From NCBI RefSeq assembly GCF_014384965.1, contig NZ_JACRSW010000031.1, positions 1 through 64,000 of the forward strand: DNA of 64,000 bases. Reading direction: 5' to 3'. Shown here piece after piece: positions 46,438 to 56,042 of the stretch. The stretch is from Jutongia hominis (lineage in GTDB: Bacteria; Bacillota; Clostridia; Lachnospirales; Lachnospiraceae). The translations under genes and the position numbers were made by a program. The notes below the pieces were generated by a model. The model was not told where the DNA came from, did no database searches, and saw only the letters and a list, made by a program, of their open reading frames with translations. Within the stretch, counting starts at the first letter, position 1. Every line of letters begins with the position of its first letter.

Positions 46438-47292
46438 TTAGGAAACGCTTTGTGTGCGATACTCTAACCGCAGCTTGTCTGTCAATAAAGCCATAAATTC
46501 AGAATTCGTCGGTTTCCCTTTTCCTGCACTGACTGTATTGCCAAAAACTTCTTCTAACACTTCCATATCCCCTCTGCGCCATGCAACTTCAATCGCATGC
46601 CTAATTGTTCTTTCAACACTGCTTGAGGTCGTCTTATACTTTTTAGCAATTGAAGGATACAAAAATTTCGTAATATAATGAAGCATATTTCTGTCATAAA
46701 ATGCCATAATAATACCTTCCCTTATGTACTGGTATCCTTTAATATGCGCCGGTATCCCAATCTCAAGCAAAATATTGGTAATATCTCTTTCTAAATCACC
46801 GGATAACGAATATCCTTCCGATGTACTTTTTCGTTTTTCTTTTTCGACTTTATCACAAAAAGAAACCGTATTTTTCTCTGTGCCGGTTACAATTGGGTTT
46901 ATCTGCATTCTTTTTTCCATAAGCTGATATACTCTTTTGATCAGCATCGTATTGGATACCGGTTTCATCATATAATAGTCTGCACCTGCCTGAATCGCTT
47001 CATCTACAAGATTCTCCATACGAAGTGCGGTCTCAATGATAAATACCGGTTTTCTTCTCGGACTTTCTCCTTTATTTACTTCTTCTAAAATTCCTATTCC
47101 ATCAATTCCCGGAAGAATCAGATCCATAATTACAACATCCGGCTGTTCTTCACGAATTGTTTCAAGTGCTTTACTGCCATTCCCAGTGGCTAGAATAACA
47201 TTTATCCCCAGATTGGTCATCGTTGTTTGTTTGCTTTCTCGATCCTGTACGTTATTGTCTGCAATAACGACACGCATTTTTCCATTCTCCAT
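46438..47292 (-). CDS. spo0A: Sporulation master regulator Spo0A
   Basis: A 284-aa response regulator. The receiver domain (about 5-125) has the phospho-acceptor Asp in [15 protein letters not shown] and ends with a conserved Lys in YYMMKPV. The DNA-binding domain (about 165-280) has the family signature [17 protein letters not shown] and recognition helix [16 protein letters not shown]. This makes the organism a sporulator or descendant of one. A 0A-box-like TGTCGAT is upstream at 47469-47475. Confidence 0.96.
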   Translation of the reverse strand: MENGKMRVVIADNNVQDRESKQTTMTNLGINVILATGNGSKALETIREEQPDVVIMDLILPGIDGIGILEEVNKGESPRRKPVFIIETALRMENLVDEAIQAGADYYMMKPVSNTMLIKRVYQLMEKRMQINPIVTGTEKNTVSFCDKVEKEKRKSTSEGYSLSGDLERDITNILLEIGIPAHIKGYQYIREGIIMAFYDRNMLHYITKFLYPSIAKKYKTTSSSVERTIRHAIEVAWRRGDMEVLEEVFGNTVSAGKGKPTNSEFMALLTDKLRLEYRTQSVS

Positions 47293-47491
47293 TTTTCTTT
47301 CCTTTCTTAAAATTCTACCCTTTTTTCGGTTTTCTTTTTTTGCTGTCGTTTTTTATAATTTTCCGACAACATATATTTATTATAGTAATGTAAAGTGAAA
47401 AAAAATGGATTTGAAATGGAATTCAAATGGAATTTTATACATTTTTTCGTTTTTTTACTCCTTTTCTTGTCGATTTCCAACCGAAAAAAGT

Positions 47492-47534
47492 AAAAAACTG
47501 CCACTTCACAAACATTTGTCCATAAAATGACAGT
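47492..47534 (-). terminator. Terminator of the two-component operon
   Basis: On the minus strand ACTGTCA (47534-47528) pairs with TGGCAGT (47505-47499), reinforced by ACAAA/TTTGT inside, followed by TTTTTTAC. Confidence 0.72.
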
Positions 47535-47552
47535 CCCTTATAATAATATCCG

Positions 47553-48344
47553 TTACATCAAATATTTTAACAGTTGTCCCATTCTGTTTTCCGCCCAACT
47601 GTATTCTAACATATATTCTCCGGAAAATTCTTTTTTTGCATGAAGATCGCCATTTAAAAGATCATATAGATCACAGTCAAAAATTTCTGTGTTCACGCGT
47701 CTGATTCCTCTTGTTGCGATCAACAGATTCTCTACGCCATTCTCTTTTAATTCTTTTGCCAGATTTCTTGCAACTTTACTGCACAAATTCTGTGTTGCTT
47801 CATCATTTGGTCTGTTTTCCCATAAAGTTCCTATAATCTGATCTGTATTTACAGTCCCACCCTGCCGGTCAACAAGTAAGGCAAGCATTTCTTTTGCCTT
47901 ACCGCTCCGAAACATGATCGGTTCCCCATCTACAAAGACATCAAAATGCCCAAACGTCTTAATAAAAATCCGTTTCTTCGATCTTCTTGAAAGAAGTCGT
48001 GCTGATTCAATTGCATATTCTAATTCTTCCTGTGTATATGGTTTTAACAGATACCCTGCTGCATGCAGCCGTATCGCATCCATTGCATAATCTTCATAAC
48101 CGGTAATATAGATCAGTAAAATATTCGGATTAACCTTGTGGAGCTTGTTCCCTAATGTAATGCCATCCATCTCCAATAACTGGATGTCCAGAATAGCGAG
48201 TTCAATCGTATGCGTTTGCACAAATTCGATCGCTTCTTCTCCATTCTGAAAAATCCCCTCCAGTTCAATCGTCGCAATTTTCTCTGTCATATGTTGAAAA
48301 ACCTGAATTGCCTTTTTCTCATCATCAACTAGAATTGTTTTCAT
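47553..48344 (-). CDS. Response regulator with SARP-type winged-helix output
   Basis: A 263-aa regulator. The receiver (1-120) has Asp in ELAILDIQLLEMDGI and Lys in GYLLKPYTQEE. The output domain (about 135-260; IKTFGHFDVFVDGEPIMFRSGKAKEMLALLVDRQGG) is of SARP/OmpR winged-helix type. It is the last gene of an operon with a sensor-less kinase and a stand-alone receiver, and probably drives transcription. Target genes are unknown. Confidence 0.88.
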   Translation of the reverse strand: MKTILVDDEKKAIQVFQHMTEKIATIELEGIFQNGEEAIEFVQTHTIELAILDIQLLEMDGITLGNKLHKVNPNILLIYITGYEDYAMDAIRLHAAGYLLKPYTQEELEYAIESARLLSRRSKKRIFIKTFGHFDVFVDGEPIMFRSGKAKEMLALLVDRQGGTVNTDQIIGTLWENRPNDEATQNLCSKVARNLAKELKENGVENLLIATRGIRRVNTEIFDCDLYDLLNGDLHAKKEFSGEYMLEYSWAENRMGQLLKYLM

Positions 48345-48386
48345 AGCTTCCCTTTCCTGATTCTCATTCTTTCCTAATGTAATACT

Positions 48387-48977
48387 TTAACACAATATCG
48401 TATCCGGTATCACCAGATAGATTGTACTTCCCCTGTTCTCCTTCGTATCAATACGGAAACTCCCCCCTCTGCTTTCCATAGATTCTTTGATCTGAAATAA
48501 CGATCTTTTTTCTTCATATGCTTTTTGATATGCTTCTTTTGAAATTCCTTTTCCGTTATCTTCTATTTCTATGATCACCTCTCCTTTCCCTTTTTGTATG
48601 CGGACCCATACTTTTCCGTCTGGAGCATTACCACCAAGACCATGGTGTATCGCATTATATATTAATTCAAATAAAGTTAATGCCTCCATCTGAAAATGAA
48701 GTGTCTCTACTTCAAAAATGATCCTGATCTGATCGTATCTTGCTTCTTCTAATCGTATATATGAACCTAAAAATGCAACTATCTCTTTTGCACTAATCAC
48801 ATTGTTGTTCTCACTAAAACGCAAAATATAACGCAAATAAGCTGCAAAATCATCCAAGAGATCTACCTTGTCCGATGCATCTGATATTACCTCACATTTC
48901 ACGGAATTTAATGCATTAAACAAAAAATGCGGTTTCAGACTGCTAAGTTTTACACTTTGTGAACTTTTCTCTTCCAT
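48387..48977 (-). CDS. Soluble LytS/YehU-type histidine kinase without sensor domain
   Basis: A 196-aa protein comprising only a His_kinase domain (LKPHFLFNALNSVKCEV, phospho-His) and an HATPase domain (ELIYNAIHHGLGG, IEIEDNGKGISKEAY, GSTIYLVIP). It has no membrane segment or input domain. The ATG at 48977 begins 4 nt after the upstream receiver gene stops. Its activity must be controlled by partner proteins, perhaps the neighbouring receiver. Confidence 0.87.
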   Translation of the reverse strand: MEEKSSQSVKLSSLKPHFLFNALNSVKCEVISDASDKVDLLDDFAAYLRYILRFSENNNVISAKEIVAFLGSYIRLEEARYDQIRIIFEVETLHFQMEALTLFELIYNAIHHGLGGNAPDGKVWVRIQKGKGEVIIEIEDNGKGISKEAYQKAYEEKRSLFQIKESMESRGGSFRIDTKENRGSTIYLVIPDTILC

Positions 48978-48981
48978 CTGT

Positions 48982-49431
48982 CTATTTGTCCTCTTCTCCC
49001 TCTTTTTCTTCAAGCAGCCTGTGCATCTGTTTTATAATGTCATTATACGAAAACGGCTTACAAATGCATCCATTCATCCCTGCTTCCAATGCTTTTTCCT
49101 TATATGTAACCTGAATGTCGGCTGATACAGCAAAGATCAGCACCGTTTTTGCATCTTTACGATTCATTCTGCGGATCTTCTGCGTTGTCTCATATCCATT
49201 CATTCCATACATATTAATATCCATAAAAATAAGCCTGTACTCTCCCTCTTTCGACTGTAAAAACAGCTCTAAGGCTTTCTCTCCGGTATTTGCAGTGTCT
49301 ACTCTGACTCCTGCCTGTTCTAATACTGTCCTCGTAACCTCTAAGTTGATCTTATTATCGTCAACCAATAAAACCTTCTCTCCCGAAAACAGTTCTTTGT
49401 CAGGTGTCTCCTCTCGCTCGTTCTCTCTCAT
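48982..49431 (-). CDS. Stand-alone receiver (CheY-like) protein
   Basis: A 149-aa protein with acid residues VDDNK, phospho-acceptor Asp in LIFMDINMYGMNGYE and Lys in CICKPFSYNDI, but no output domain. RBS GGAGG. It is the first gene of the operon receiver - kinase - receiver/SARP, and is a candidate phosphate shuttle or allosteric input for the kinase. A -10 TATAAT lies at 49476-49471. Confidence 0.88.
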   Translation of the reverse strand: MRENEREETPDKELFSGEKVLLVDDNKINLEVTRTVLEQAGVRVDTANTGEKALELFLQSKEGEYRLIFMDINMYGMNGYETTQKIRRMNRKDAKTVLIFAVSADIQVTYKEKALEAGMNGCICKPFSYNDIIKQMHRLLEEKEGEEDK

Positions 49432-49570
49432 AATGTCACACCTCCGATTGTCATGAGATCACACCATCAAATTATAATATTTAAAATTTATAAAATTAAT
49501 CTTCTTTTAATATATATCCGTCCTTTCTTCTTGTCAACTCACCTTCCTGACGCATTTATAGAATATTTAC

Positions 49571-49599
49571 TTGACGAATGCAGAAAAATAAGAAATACT
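49571..49599 (+). promoter_or_regulatory. Probable asnS promoter
   Basis: TTGACG (49571-49576), 17-bp spacer, AATACT (49594-49599). The element AATGCAGAAAAATA occurs twice nearby (about 49577 and 49617). No T-box leader is visible in 49600-49713. Confidence 0.55.
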
Positions 49600-49713
49600 G
49601 GTATTATGTGTGCACAAATGCAGAAAAATATTTACAATCTGCCCTTCAGCATAACTTCTAACAGACTTTTGGCACTCTGATCGTAAAAGAAAGAAAAAGA
49701 AAAGGGGATTATT

Positions 49714-51105
49714 ATGGATTTTATACACATCAAAAAATTATATCAGGATATGGATTCTTATAATGAGCAATCCGTTACGATCTGTGGCTGGATACGCAGC
49801 TTGCGCGATTCGAAATCCTTTGGTTTCATTTCCATCAATGACGGAACATATTTTCAGCCGGTTCAGGTTGTCTTTGACAATACATTGGAAAACTTTGATA
49901 CGATACGTAAACTCAACATCGGCTCTGCATTGATCATAAAAGGCAATGTCCTTGTTACACCAAATGCACGACAACCTTTTGAAATCCATGCAGAAAGTAT
50001 TACGATAGAAGGCACCTCTACTCCGGATTATCCATTACAAAAGAAAAGACATTCTTTTGAATATCTTCGTACCATTCCACACCTGCGTCCGAGAACCAAT
50101 ACCTTTCAGGCGGTTTTCCGCGTCCGTTCCCTGATCGCATATGCTATTCATCAGTTCTTTCAGGAACGTGATTTTGTCTATGTGCATACTCCGATCATTA
50201 CAGGAAGCGACTGTGAAGGTGCCGGAGAGATGTTCCAGGTTACCACATTAGACCTTGCAAATATTGAAAAATCACCTAATGAAAAGGTTAATTATAAGAA
50301 GGATTTCTTTGGAAAGGAAGTTAATCTGACGGTTAGCGGACAGTTAAATGGTGAAACATATGCCATGGCATTCCAAAACATTTATACATTCGGGCCGACT
50401 TTTCGTGCTGAAAATTCCAATACAAGCCGCCATGCAGCAGAATTCTGGATGATCGAACCGGAAATGGCTTTTGCCGATCTTAATGATGATATGCAGGTTG
50501 CGGAAGATATGCTAAAATATATCATTTCTTACGTCATGGAGCATGCAAAAGAAGAACTTACTTTCTTTAACCAGCATATTGATACCGGTCTGATCGAACG
50601 CTTAGAACATGTTTTGCATTCTGAATTCGGGCACATCACATATACAGAAGCAATTAAAATATTAGAAAAGAACAATGATGCTTTCCAATATAAAGTACAC
50701 TGGGGATCTGATCTTCAGACAGAACACGAACGCTATCTGACCGAAGAAATCTTTAAGCGTCCGGTATTTGTGACCGATTATCCAAAAGAGATCAAAGCAT
50801 TCTACATGAAATTAAATCCGGATCAAAAGACAGTTGCAGCCATGGATTGTCTGGTTCCGGGAATCGGTGAGATCATCGGTGGCAGCCAGCGTGAAGATGA
50901 TTATGATCTGCTCTTGGCACGAATGAAAGAAACCGGGTTGTCTTTAGATGATTATGCGTTCTACACCGATCTTCGTAAATACGGAAGTGCCCGTCATGCC
51001 GGTTTCGGGCTTGGCTTTGAACGCTGTGTGATGTATCTGACCGGTATGTCAAACATCCGTGATGTATTACCATTTCCACGTACTGTCGGAAATTGTACAT
51101 TATAA
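49714..51105 (+). CDS. asnS: Asparaginyl-tRNA synthetase
   Basis: A 463-aa class IIb synthetase. The N-terminal OB anticodon-binding fold ([24 protein letters not shown]) precedes the catalytic core, with motif 2 [21 protein letters not shown] and motif 3 [15 protein letters not shown]. The asparagine-type motif 2 (NSNTSRH) separates it from AspRS. RBS AAAGGGG. It ends at a hairpin shared with the convergent radical SAM gene. Confidence 0.96.
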   Translation: MDFIHIKKLYQDMDSYNEQSVTICGWIRSLRDSKSFGFISINDGTYFQPVQVVFDNTLENFDTIRKLNIGSALIIKGNVLVTPNARQPFEIHAESITIEGTSTPDYPLQKKRHSFEYLRTIPHLRPRTNTFQAVFRVRSLIAYAIHQFFQERDFVYVHTPIITGSDCEGAGEMFQVTTLDLANIEKSPNEKVNYKKDFFGKEVNLTVSGQLNGETYAMAFQNIYTFGPTFRAENSNTSRHAAEFWMIEPEMAFADLNDDMQVAEDMLKYIISYVMEHAKEELTFFNQHIDTGLIERLEHVLHSEFGHITYTEAIKILEKNNDAFQYKVHWGSDLQTEHERYLTEEIFKRPVFVTDYPKEIKAFYMKLNPDQKTVAAMDCLVPGIGEIIGGSQREDDYDLLLARMKETGLSLDDYAFYTDLRKYGSARHAGFGLGFERCVMYLTGMSNIRDVLPFPRTVGNCTL

Positions 51106-51242
51106 AAACATCTTACCGTTTTTTATAATAAACACTATGCAAATATTTTTTATAAAACTATCTTCAATATAATTCCATGAAAATACTAAAAAAGAAAGCG
51201 GTAATAAAAATTTTTTTGGTATAATTCAAGCATAGACATAGG

Positions 51243-51272
51243 AAAAAGGGTTTCAGAATTGAAACCCTTTTT
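51243..51272. terminator. Symmetrical terminator overlapping the radical SAM gene 3' end
   Basis: AAAAAGGGTTTC (51244-51255) and GAAACCCTTTTT (51261-51272) pair across a 5-nt loop. Both strands end in a T-run. It terminates asnS on plus and covers the last codons of the minus-strand gene, whose stop lies at 51255-51253. Confidence 0.82.
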
Positions 51273-52272
51273 CCTGTATTTGCATTTTAAGTTGATCAAG
51301 ATCATCAAGACCAAGCTGCATTCTTCCACTCTTTCGCTGATACACACAATAAGAAGAAAGAATATCTGCTTCGGGTACATCGACTATGAGCACATCTGCT
51401 CCTGCTTCTAATGCCTGTACTCTGCCATTCTTTTTTACACATTCCAAAACCGGATCAGCAAGGATATAAGCATTCGGAAGCATCAGACGCATAATTGCCA
51501 TAATATAAATCGCCATATCCCCATTACCGCTTCGTTCTCTTTCAAATACCGTATGCAATGCCGGCATAAATGTCCGTATATCAATAATATTGACTCCCTG
51601 TTCCTTCATATAACGCAGATCGTCTACAACATCCTTCACCGTCTGATATGGTATTCCGACTAACAGCTCATCACCAAGCAGGTACTCTATATTTCTTAAC
51701 TGCCATTGGTGCTGTTTTTTTAATAAAAAGGAAGTATTTGCCGGATAGATTTTTTTAAAATGGTTCTCATTGGCACTTCCATGTGCTAACAGATATCCAA
51801 CTGCACCTACCGTTTTCCAATGAAGATATGCACCTTCATTTTTTTCGCCTAACGCAAGAATGATCTTCGTCTTTGGATGATGAGAGTGAATCGCCAAAAT
51901 AATTTCCGCAATTTTTTCTTCTCCTAGCAGCGGATCGTTACCACTTTCCAGAACAAACCCCTTTACTCCCTGTGCATCAAAATCATGACAGAGTCGCAAA
52001 ATATGATCCATATCCATACGATACCGCTTCACAAAACGGTTTCCTCTTTGTAAACCACACATCTTACAATCATTTTTGCAAAAATTTCCCAGTAAAATCC
52101 TGCCCCAGATTTCCACTTTCTTATTTTTCTTTTTATTACAGATCATCTGTGCCTGCTCATATAGATACTGAGAAGTCTCTTCATTTCGAAATTGAAGCAG
52201 CTCCGTCAATTCTTCCTCTTCCAGATTGCCGGTCGCCACAAGCTTATTTACCAAATTAGACATAGCCCCCAT
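51253..52272 (-). CDS. HydE/BioB-like radical SAM protein
   Basis: A 339-aa radical SAM enzyme with CKNDCKMC (CxxxCxxC) in the frame GNFCKNDCKMCGLQRGN...KRYRM, characteristic of the HydE/PylB/BioB group. Barrel segments VKGFVLESGNDPLLGEEK, IILALGE and LLVGIPYQTVKDVVDDL resemble HydE, the [FeFe]-hydrogenase maturase. Neither hydF nor hydG is nearby, so a paralogous role is possible. AAGGAGG precedes ATG 52272. Confidence 0.82.
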   Translation of the reverse strand: MGAMSNLVNKLVATGNLEEEELTELLQFRNEETSQYLYEQAQMICNKKKNKKVEIWGRILLGNFCKNDCKMCGLQRGNRFVKRYRMDMDHILRLCHDFDAQGVKGFVLESGNDPLLGEEKIAEIILAIHSHHPKTKIILALGEKNEGAYLHWKTVGAVGYLLAHGSANENHFKKIYPANTSFLLKKQHQWQLRNIEYLLGDELLVGIPYQTVKDVVDDLRYMKEQGVNIIDIRTFMPALHTVFERERSGNGDMAIYIMAIMRLMLPNAYILADPVLECVKKNGRVQALEAGADVLIVDVPEADILSSYCVYQRKSGRMQLGLDDLDQLKMQIQEKGFQF

Positions 52273-52286
52273 CTAATTCCTCCTTA

Positions 52287-52872
52287 CCTGCACCACAAAA
52301 AATCAGCCATTTGCAAAAGTTCCTCTGATACTCCTTTGCATCCTTATCGTCTATAGCTTCATAAATTGCGTCATATCAGATATATTTCTTTCACATTTCT
52401 ATTTTGTCTTTCCTTTTGGTTTGACACGACGATTGGTTAGGATATCTGATTTTTAAGCTTTTTTGCTGATTGGGCGCGGGTCATAACTATAGGGGCGACT
52501 CAGCCTGAGTAGCATTGTTGTTTGGGACACGCTCCCGCTTCGCAAAGCCACGTAGCGCACACATAGCACTGCAAAAAACAAACATTTTTGCAGCGCAAGT
52601 GGCGACGGGCTTTGAGATTCCCAAACAGCAATGTACATCAGACAGGTCTTGCCCCTATATCAGATGAGAGCGCCCATAATCAGGGCAAAAAAGCTAAAAA
52701 TCTTAGATATCCTTAGCAATCGAAACAGTGCACCAAAAGGAAAATCAAATAGAAATGTGAATTCATTCATTTTCAATATGACGCATTATATTATACTACA
52801 AACGATAGGATCCGTCAGGACTTTGCCGGAACTTTTTGCAAATGGCTGATGCCTTTTTTGTTATGCTGCAGG
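52287..52872. repeat. 586-bp imperfect palindrome
   Basis: The whole interval between the radical SAM and tetR genes is one long inverted repeat centred near 52580. Matching pairs include CCTGCA/TGCAGG (52287, 52867), ATCAGCCATTTGCAAAA with its complement near 52834-52850, ATAGGGGC/GCCCCTAT around 52478 and 52654, TTTGGGA/TCCCAAA, and the apex CTGCAAAAA/TTTTTGCAG. Arm sequence reappears singly at about 62767-62888. No protein is encoded and no target duplication was found. It could be a large MITE-like element or a very structured RNA. Confidence 0.85.
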
Positions 52873-52887
52873 TGCCGGCTGTTGCAG

Positions 52888-53496
52888 CTATTGTAGTTCG
52901 AACTGTTCGAGGATGCTGCGTATTGCTGCATACAGATCTTTCTTTAAATCTTCAATGCCTACCGGACTGTGATTTAAGATGACATTATAGCATGTAGCAT
53001 TAACCAGTTCGACGATCATAAATACCATTAATTCTTTTTGCCGGAATTTCTTTTTTGATTTTTGAATTAATTCATCAAAGATATCCATGCAATTCTGATT
53101 GTCAAGATCTGAAATCCTAATATTTGAAAAGATTCCCCAACTCAGGTTTTTGGCGATAAAGCGAAGGATGACCGGATTTTCATTAAGCTGCTCTATCACG
53201 CAGTCAACCAAACAGATAATGGCATCTTCAAAAGAGTCCGATACCTTTTGAAACAACTCATTGTTTAATTGTATATGTGCTTTTTCAAAAATCCGGTTTG
53301 CCTCATATGCGACCAGGCAATCCTGGATCGCATATTTATCCTTAAAATACAGATAAAAGGTTCCTTTTGCCATATTTGCATTCTTGGCAATTTCTGAAAT
53401 AGAAGTATTATCTATTCCTTTTTCTGTAAAGAGCTGGAAAGCTGAGGCAAGTAACGCTTCTTTTTTTTGTCTTTTCTTCTCCTCAATCTTACCCAA
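52888..53496 (-). CDS. TetR family repressor of the MMPL export operon
   Basis: A 202-aa regulator with the TetR helix-turn-helix (AFQLFTEKGIDNTSISEIAKNANMAKGTFYLYFKDK) and a variable ligand domain. It starts at TTG 53496 with AAAGGAGAG 7 nt upstream. It is the third gene of the operon it presumably controls, 14 bp behind the coiled-coil gene, and an excellent operator pair lies upstream of the first gene, implying autoregulation. Confidence 0.92.
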   Translation of the reverse strand: MGKIEEKKRQKKEALLASAFQLFTEKGIDNTSISEIAKNANMAKGTFYLYFKDKYAIQDCLVAYEANRIFEKAHIQLNNELFQKVSDSFEDAIICLVDCVIEQLNENPVILRFIAKNLSWGIFSNIRISDLDNQNCMDIFDELIQKSKKKFRQKELMVFMIVELVNATCYNVILNHSPVGIEDLKKDLYAAIRSILEQFELQ

Positions 53497-53510
53497 AAAA
53501 ATCTCTCCTT

Positions 53511-55871
53511 TTATTTGTCGTCTGCTTTAATTTCTTTTGTTGTCATAATGAACTTCACACTGCCGTCCATTTCACCAGAGATTCCTGAGAAGCTCTTATA
53601 ATTTGCTGCTGCGTTGTTTACAGCTTCTGCTCTGTCTTTGGTATCACTTACACCATCTAAAATGCTGTTCATGGTATCTGTAAGCTTATCAACACCATCT
53701 TCCTTGAATTCTTTTGTTCCGGAAGCAAGTTTGGAAGCACCGTTGTCTAACTTGTTAACACCTTTTGCTACTTTATTTGTTGTAGTAACTAATGTGTTCG
53801 TTGCTTTGTAAAGTTTCTTAGTACCACCTGCTAATGTGCTCATACCGCTGCGAACCGTACCACTGTTAGCTTTTAACTGCTTAGAACCGGATTTTACTGT
53901 TTTAGAGCTCTTTGTTAATGTCGTTGCAGCATCATTTAATTTCTTATTGTTAGCAGTTAATGTTGTACCGCTCTTATATAATGTCTTTACCGCTTCTGTT
54001 AAAGTACCTACACTTGCATTGATCTTTCCACTTGCCTCTAAGATCGGTGTCTTATAACCACGGATCGTTGCTGCACTATCAGACATTGTCTTTGCACTGC
54101 TCTGTAATGCACTTAATCCGTTATAAAGATTTGTCTCTGTAGAGGTCTTGCTTGTTGCAGCTTCCATTGTCTGAAGACCAAGTTTTAAGTCTGTCTTGCC
54201 ATTCTGATCAGCAGCTTCGCTGTCCGGTTTACCGTTCGTAGCTGCATCCAGTCCTGCACCGGCTCTCTGAACGTTATCCATATAATTAAGCATAGACTCA
54301 TATAACTGAACCTGTGCCTGATAAGTTGCTTTCTCCTGCTCTGTTGCTGCATTCTTGGCTGCATCCTCCATTGCATCTTTCGTAGTGTTAATAGATTCTC
54401 TTAATGCAGTTGTCTTTGCATCTGTTCCTTCTAACTGCTTTGCAGCAGCATTGATCTTATCAACACCGCTGATCGCTGATGTCAGACCGCTGTCTAACGA
54501 CTCTACACCTGCTTTTAAGGAATTAACACCGCTTGAAAGCTTTGTCATATTTTCTTCTGCAAGAAGTGTGTTTACGCCATTGACATATGAGGTTAAGCTG
54601 TCATTGAACTGTTTATAAGAGGCAGGGAACTGCTCTGCGGAAGAAGAAATCTTACCGGCACCATCGACTAATGCTTTTGCACCGGCTGTATATTTCTTAG
54701 TGCTCTGTGCAAATGTCTTTGTACCATCTGAGTATTTGATCACACCCTTGAATAACTTATCCGCTGACTTTGTATAAGTACCAACTCCTTTTTTTAACTT
54801 TGTAGCACCGGTATTTAATGTACCGACACTCTTATTCAATGTCTTGATCGCTTTATTGTATTTCTTGATATTGCTGTTTAATGTCTTTAATCCATCACTT
54901 AAAGTATCTGCACCATCTACAAGCTTATTTGCTGCATCCTTTAAGTCATCCATCTTATCATCCAGATCATCGAGACTGTCAATATCACCAAAGTCAATAT
55001 CTTTGAACAGACTTGCTGTTGCTACAGTATAAGAAGCACCCATTTCAAAATCTTTTACATCTGCTGTGATCTTAACCGTATCCGTAATCTTGTCATTGAT
55101 CTTATCGGTATCTATGGTAACATCATCGCCAAAATCAAGTCCTGCAAGATCTAAACTGTCTTTTAATCCCGGCATGCCATATGCCATAATGATATCATTG
55201 TCTCCTTCTGAAACAACTTCGCCATTATCAACTTTGATATTCTGGAATTTATCAGTAGAAAGGATCATTCCCGTAGCCATTAAGAAAGGTGTATAGATTT
55301 CCGTTTCTTTTCCGTCTACCGTTACTTTCTTTTTCGAAGAGTTAGTATATTTGATATTCATCTCAAACTTTCCACTCTTACCGGCAAGATCTTTTGCAGA
55401 TACTTCTTTACCATCTAATTTATATGAGATCTCCATTCCGACAGGAAGCTCTTTGTCTGATGTACCCTGATAATAAATATCATTTTTCTTAGCATCCCAG
55501 GTCAGAGTGCTGTCATCCTGTGTAAACTTTTCATTTCCTTTTGTATTCTGAATGTCTTTCAGATCTGAAACATCAGAGATTTTTCCATTAATACCTGCAT
55601 TCTTTAACCAGTCTGAAACGATCACTTCATCTTTTTTTCCATTAGCATCCATTGTAACATATACCGTTTCTTCTTTTGATACCTTTGAAGCATCTGCTTT
55701 CTTTGCTGCTTTTGTATTGACACTTTCTGTTACTGTCTTTGTATTCCCTGCTGCGGCTGCTTTACTCAATGCGAATGTATGAGAAGCATATTCCACACTG
55801 CCTACTAACAATCCTGAAGCTAATAATACACTGATTCCGGCTGCTGCCATTTTCTTTTTATTCACTCTCAT
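53511..55871 (-). CDS. Exported heptad-repeat protein, partner of the MMPL transporter (YhgE-like)
   Basis: A 786-aa protein with an N-terminal signal/membrane segment (MAAAGISVLLASGLLVGSV). The middle (about 90-290) is a beta-rich region. From about 300 to 760 it is dominated by heptad-like repeats (L..G...L..G: LVDGADTLSDGLKTL, GVNKLDNGASKLASGT) that form long extracellular coiled coils. Such proteins are commonly encoded beside MMPL/RND permeases in Firmicutes. It may bridge or cap the transporter. GAGG supports ATG 55871. Confidence 0.82.
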   Translation of the reverse strand: MRVNKKKMAAAGISVLLASGLLVGSVEYASHTFALSKAAAAGNTKTVTESVNTKAAKKADASKVSKEETVYVTMDANGKKDEVIVSDWLKNAGINGKISDVSDLKDIQNTKGNEKFTQDDSTLTWDAKKNDIYYQGTSDKELPVGMEISYKLDGKEVSAKDLAGKSGKFEMNIKYTNSSKKKVTVDGKETEIYTPFLMATGMILSTDKFQNIKVDNGEVVSEGDNDIIMAYGMPGLKDSLDLAGLDFGDDVTIDTDKINDKITDTVKITADVKDFEMGASYTVATASLFKDIDFGDIDSLDDLDDKMDDLKDAANKLVDGADTLSDGLKTLNSNIKKYNKAIKTLNKSVGTLNTGATKLKKGVGTYTKSADKLFKGVIKYSDGTKTFAQSTKKYTAGAKALVDGAGKISSSAEQFPASYKQFNDSLTSYVNGVNTLLAEENMTKLSSGVNSLKAGVESLDSGLTSAISGVDKINAAAKQLEGTDAKTTALRESINTTKDAMEDAAKNAATEQEKATYQAQVQLYESMLNYMDNVQRAGAGLDAATNGKPDSEAADQNGKTDLKLGLQTMEAATSKTSTETNLYNGLSALQSSAKTMSDSAATIRGYKTPILEASGKINASVGTLTEAVKTLYKSGTTLTANNKKLNDAATTLTKSSKTVKSGSKQLKANSGTVRSGMSTLAGGTKKLYKATNTLVTTTNKVAKGVNKLDNGASKLASGTKEFKEDGVDKLTDTMNSILDGVSDTKDRAEAVNNAAANYKSFSGISGEMDGSVKFIMTTKEIKADDK

Positions 55872-56042
55872 AATAATCCTCATTTCTGTGCATCTTGTGC
55901 CAGATTGCTTCTGTGCCAGATGCACCAGGCACAGAGCATTTGCAACATCTTTTGATGTTACCAGTCATTGACAACTTCTTTTTCTATCATGGTATCAAAA
56001 GTCTCTTCTAAACTCTATTGACTTTTGACACCATATGTTTGT

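Noticed and set aside
52453..52850. Small ORFs within the 586-bp palindrome
   Set aside because: They do not match between the two arms in frame, lack ribosome sites and are incompatible with the strong secondary structure.
53511..55871. Phage tape-measure protein
   Set aside because: The repetitive coiled coil looks similar at first, but a signal segment, an adjacent MMPL permease and tetR, and no phage genes fit an exporter partner.
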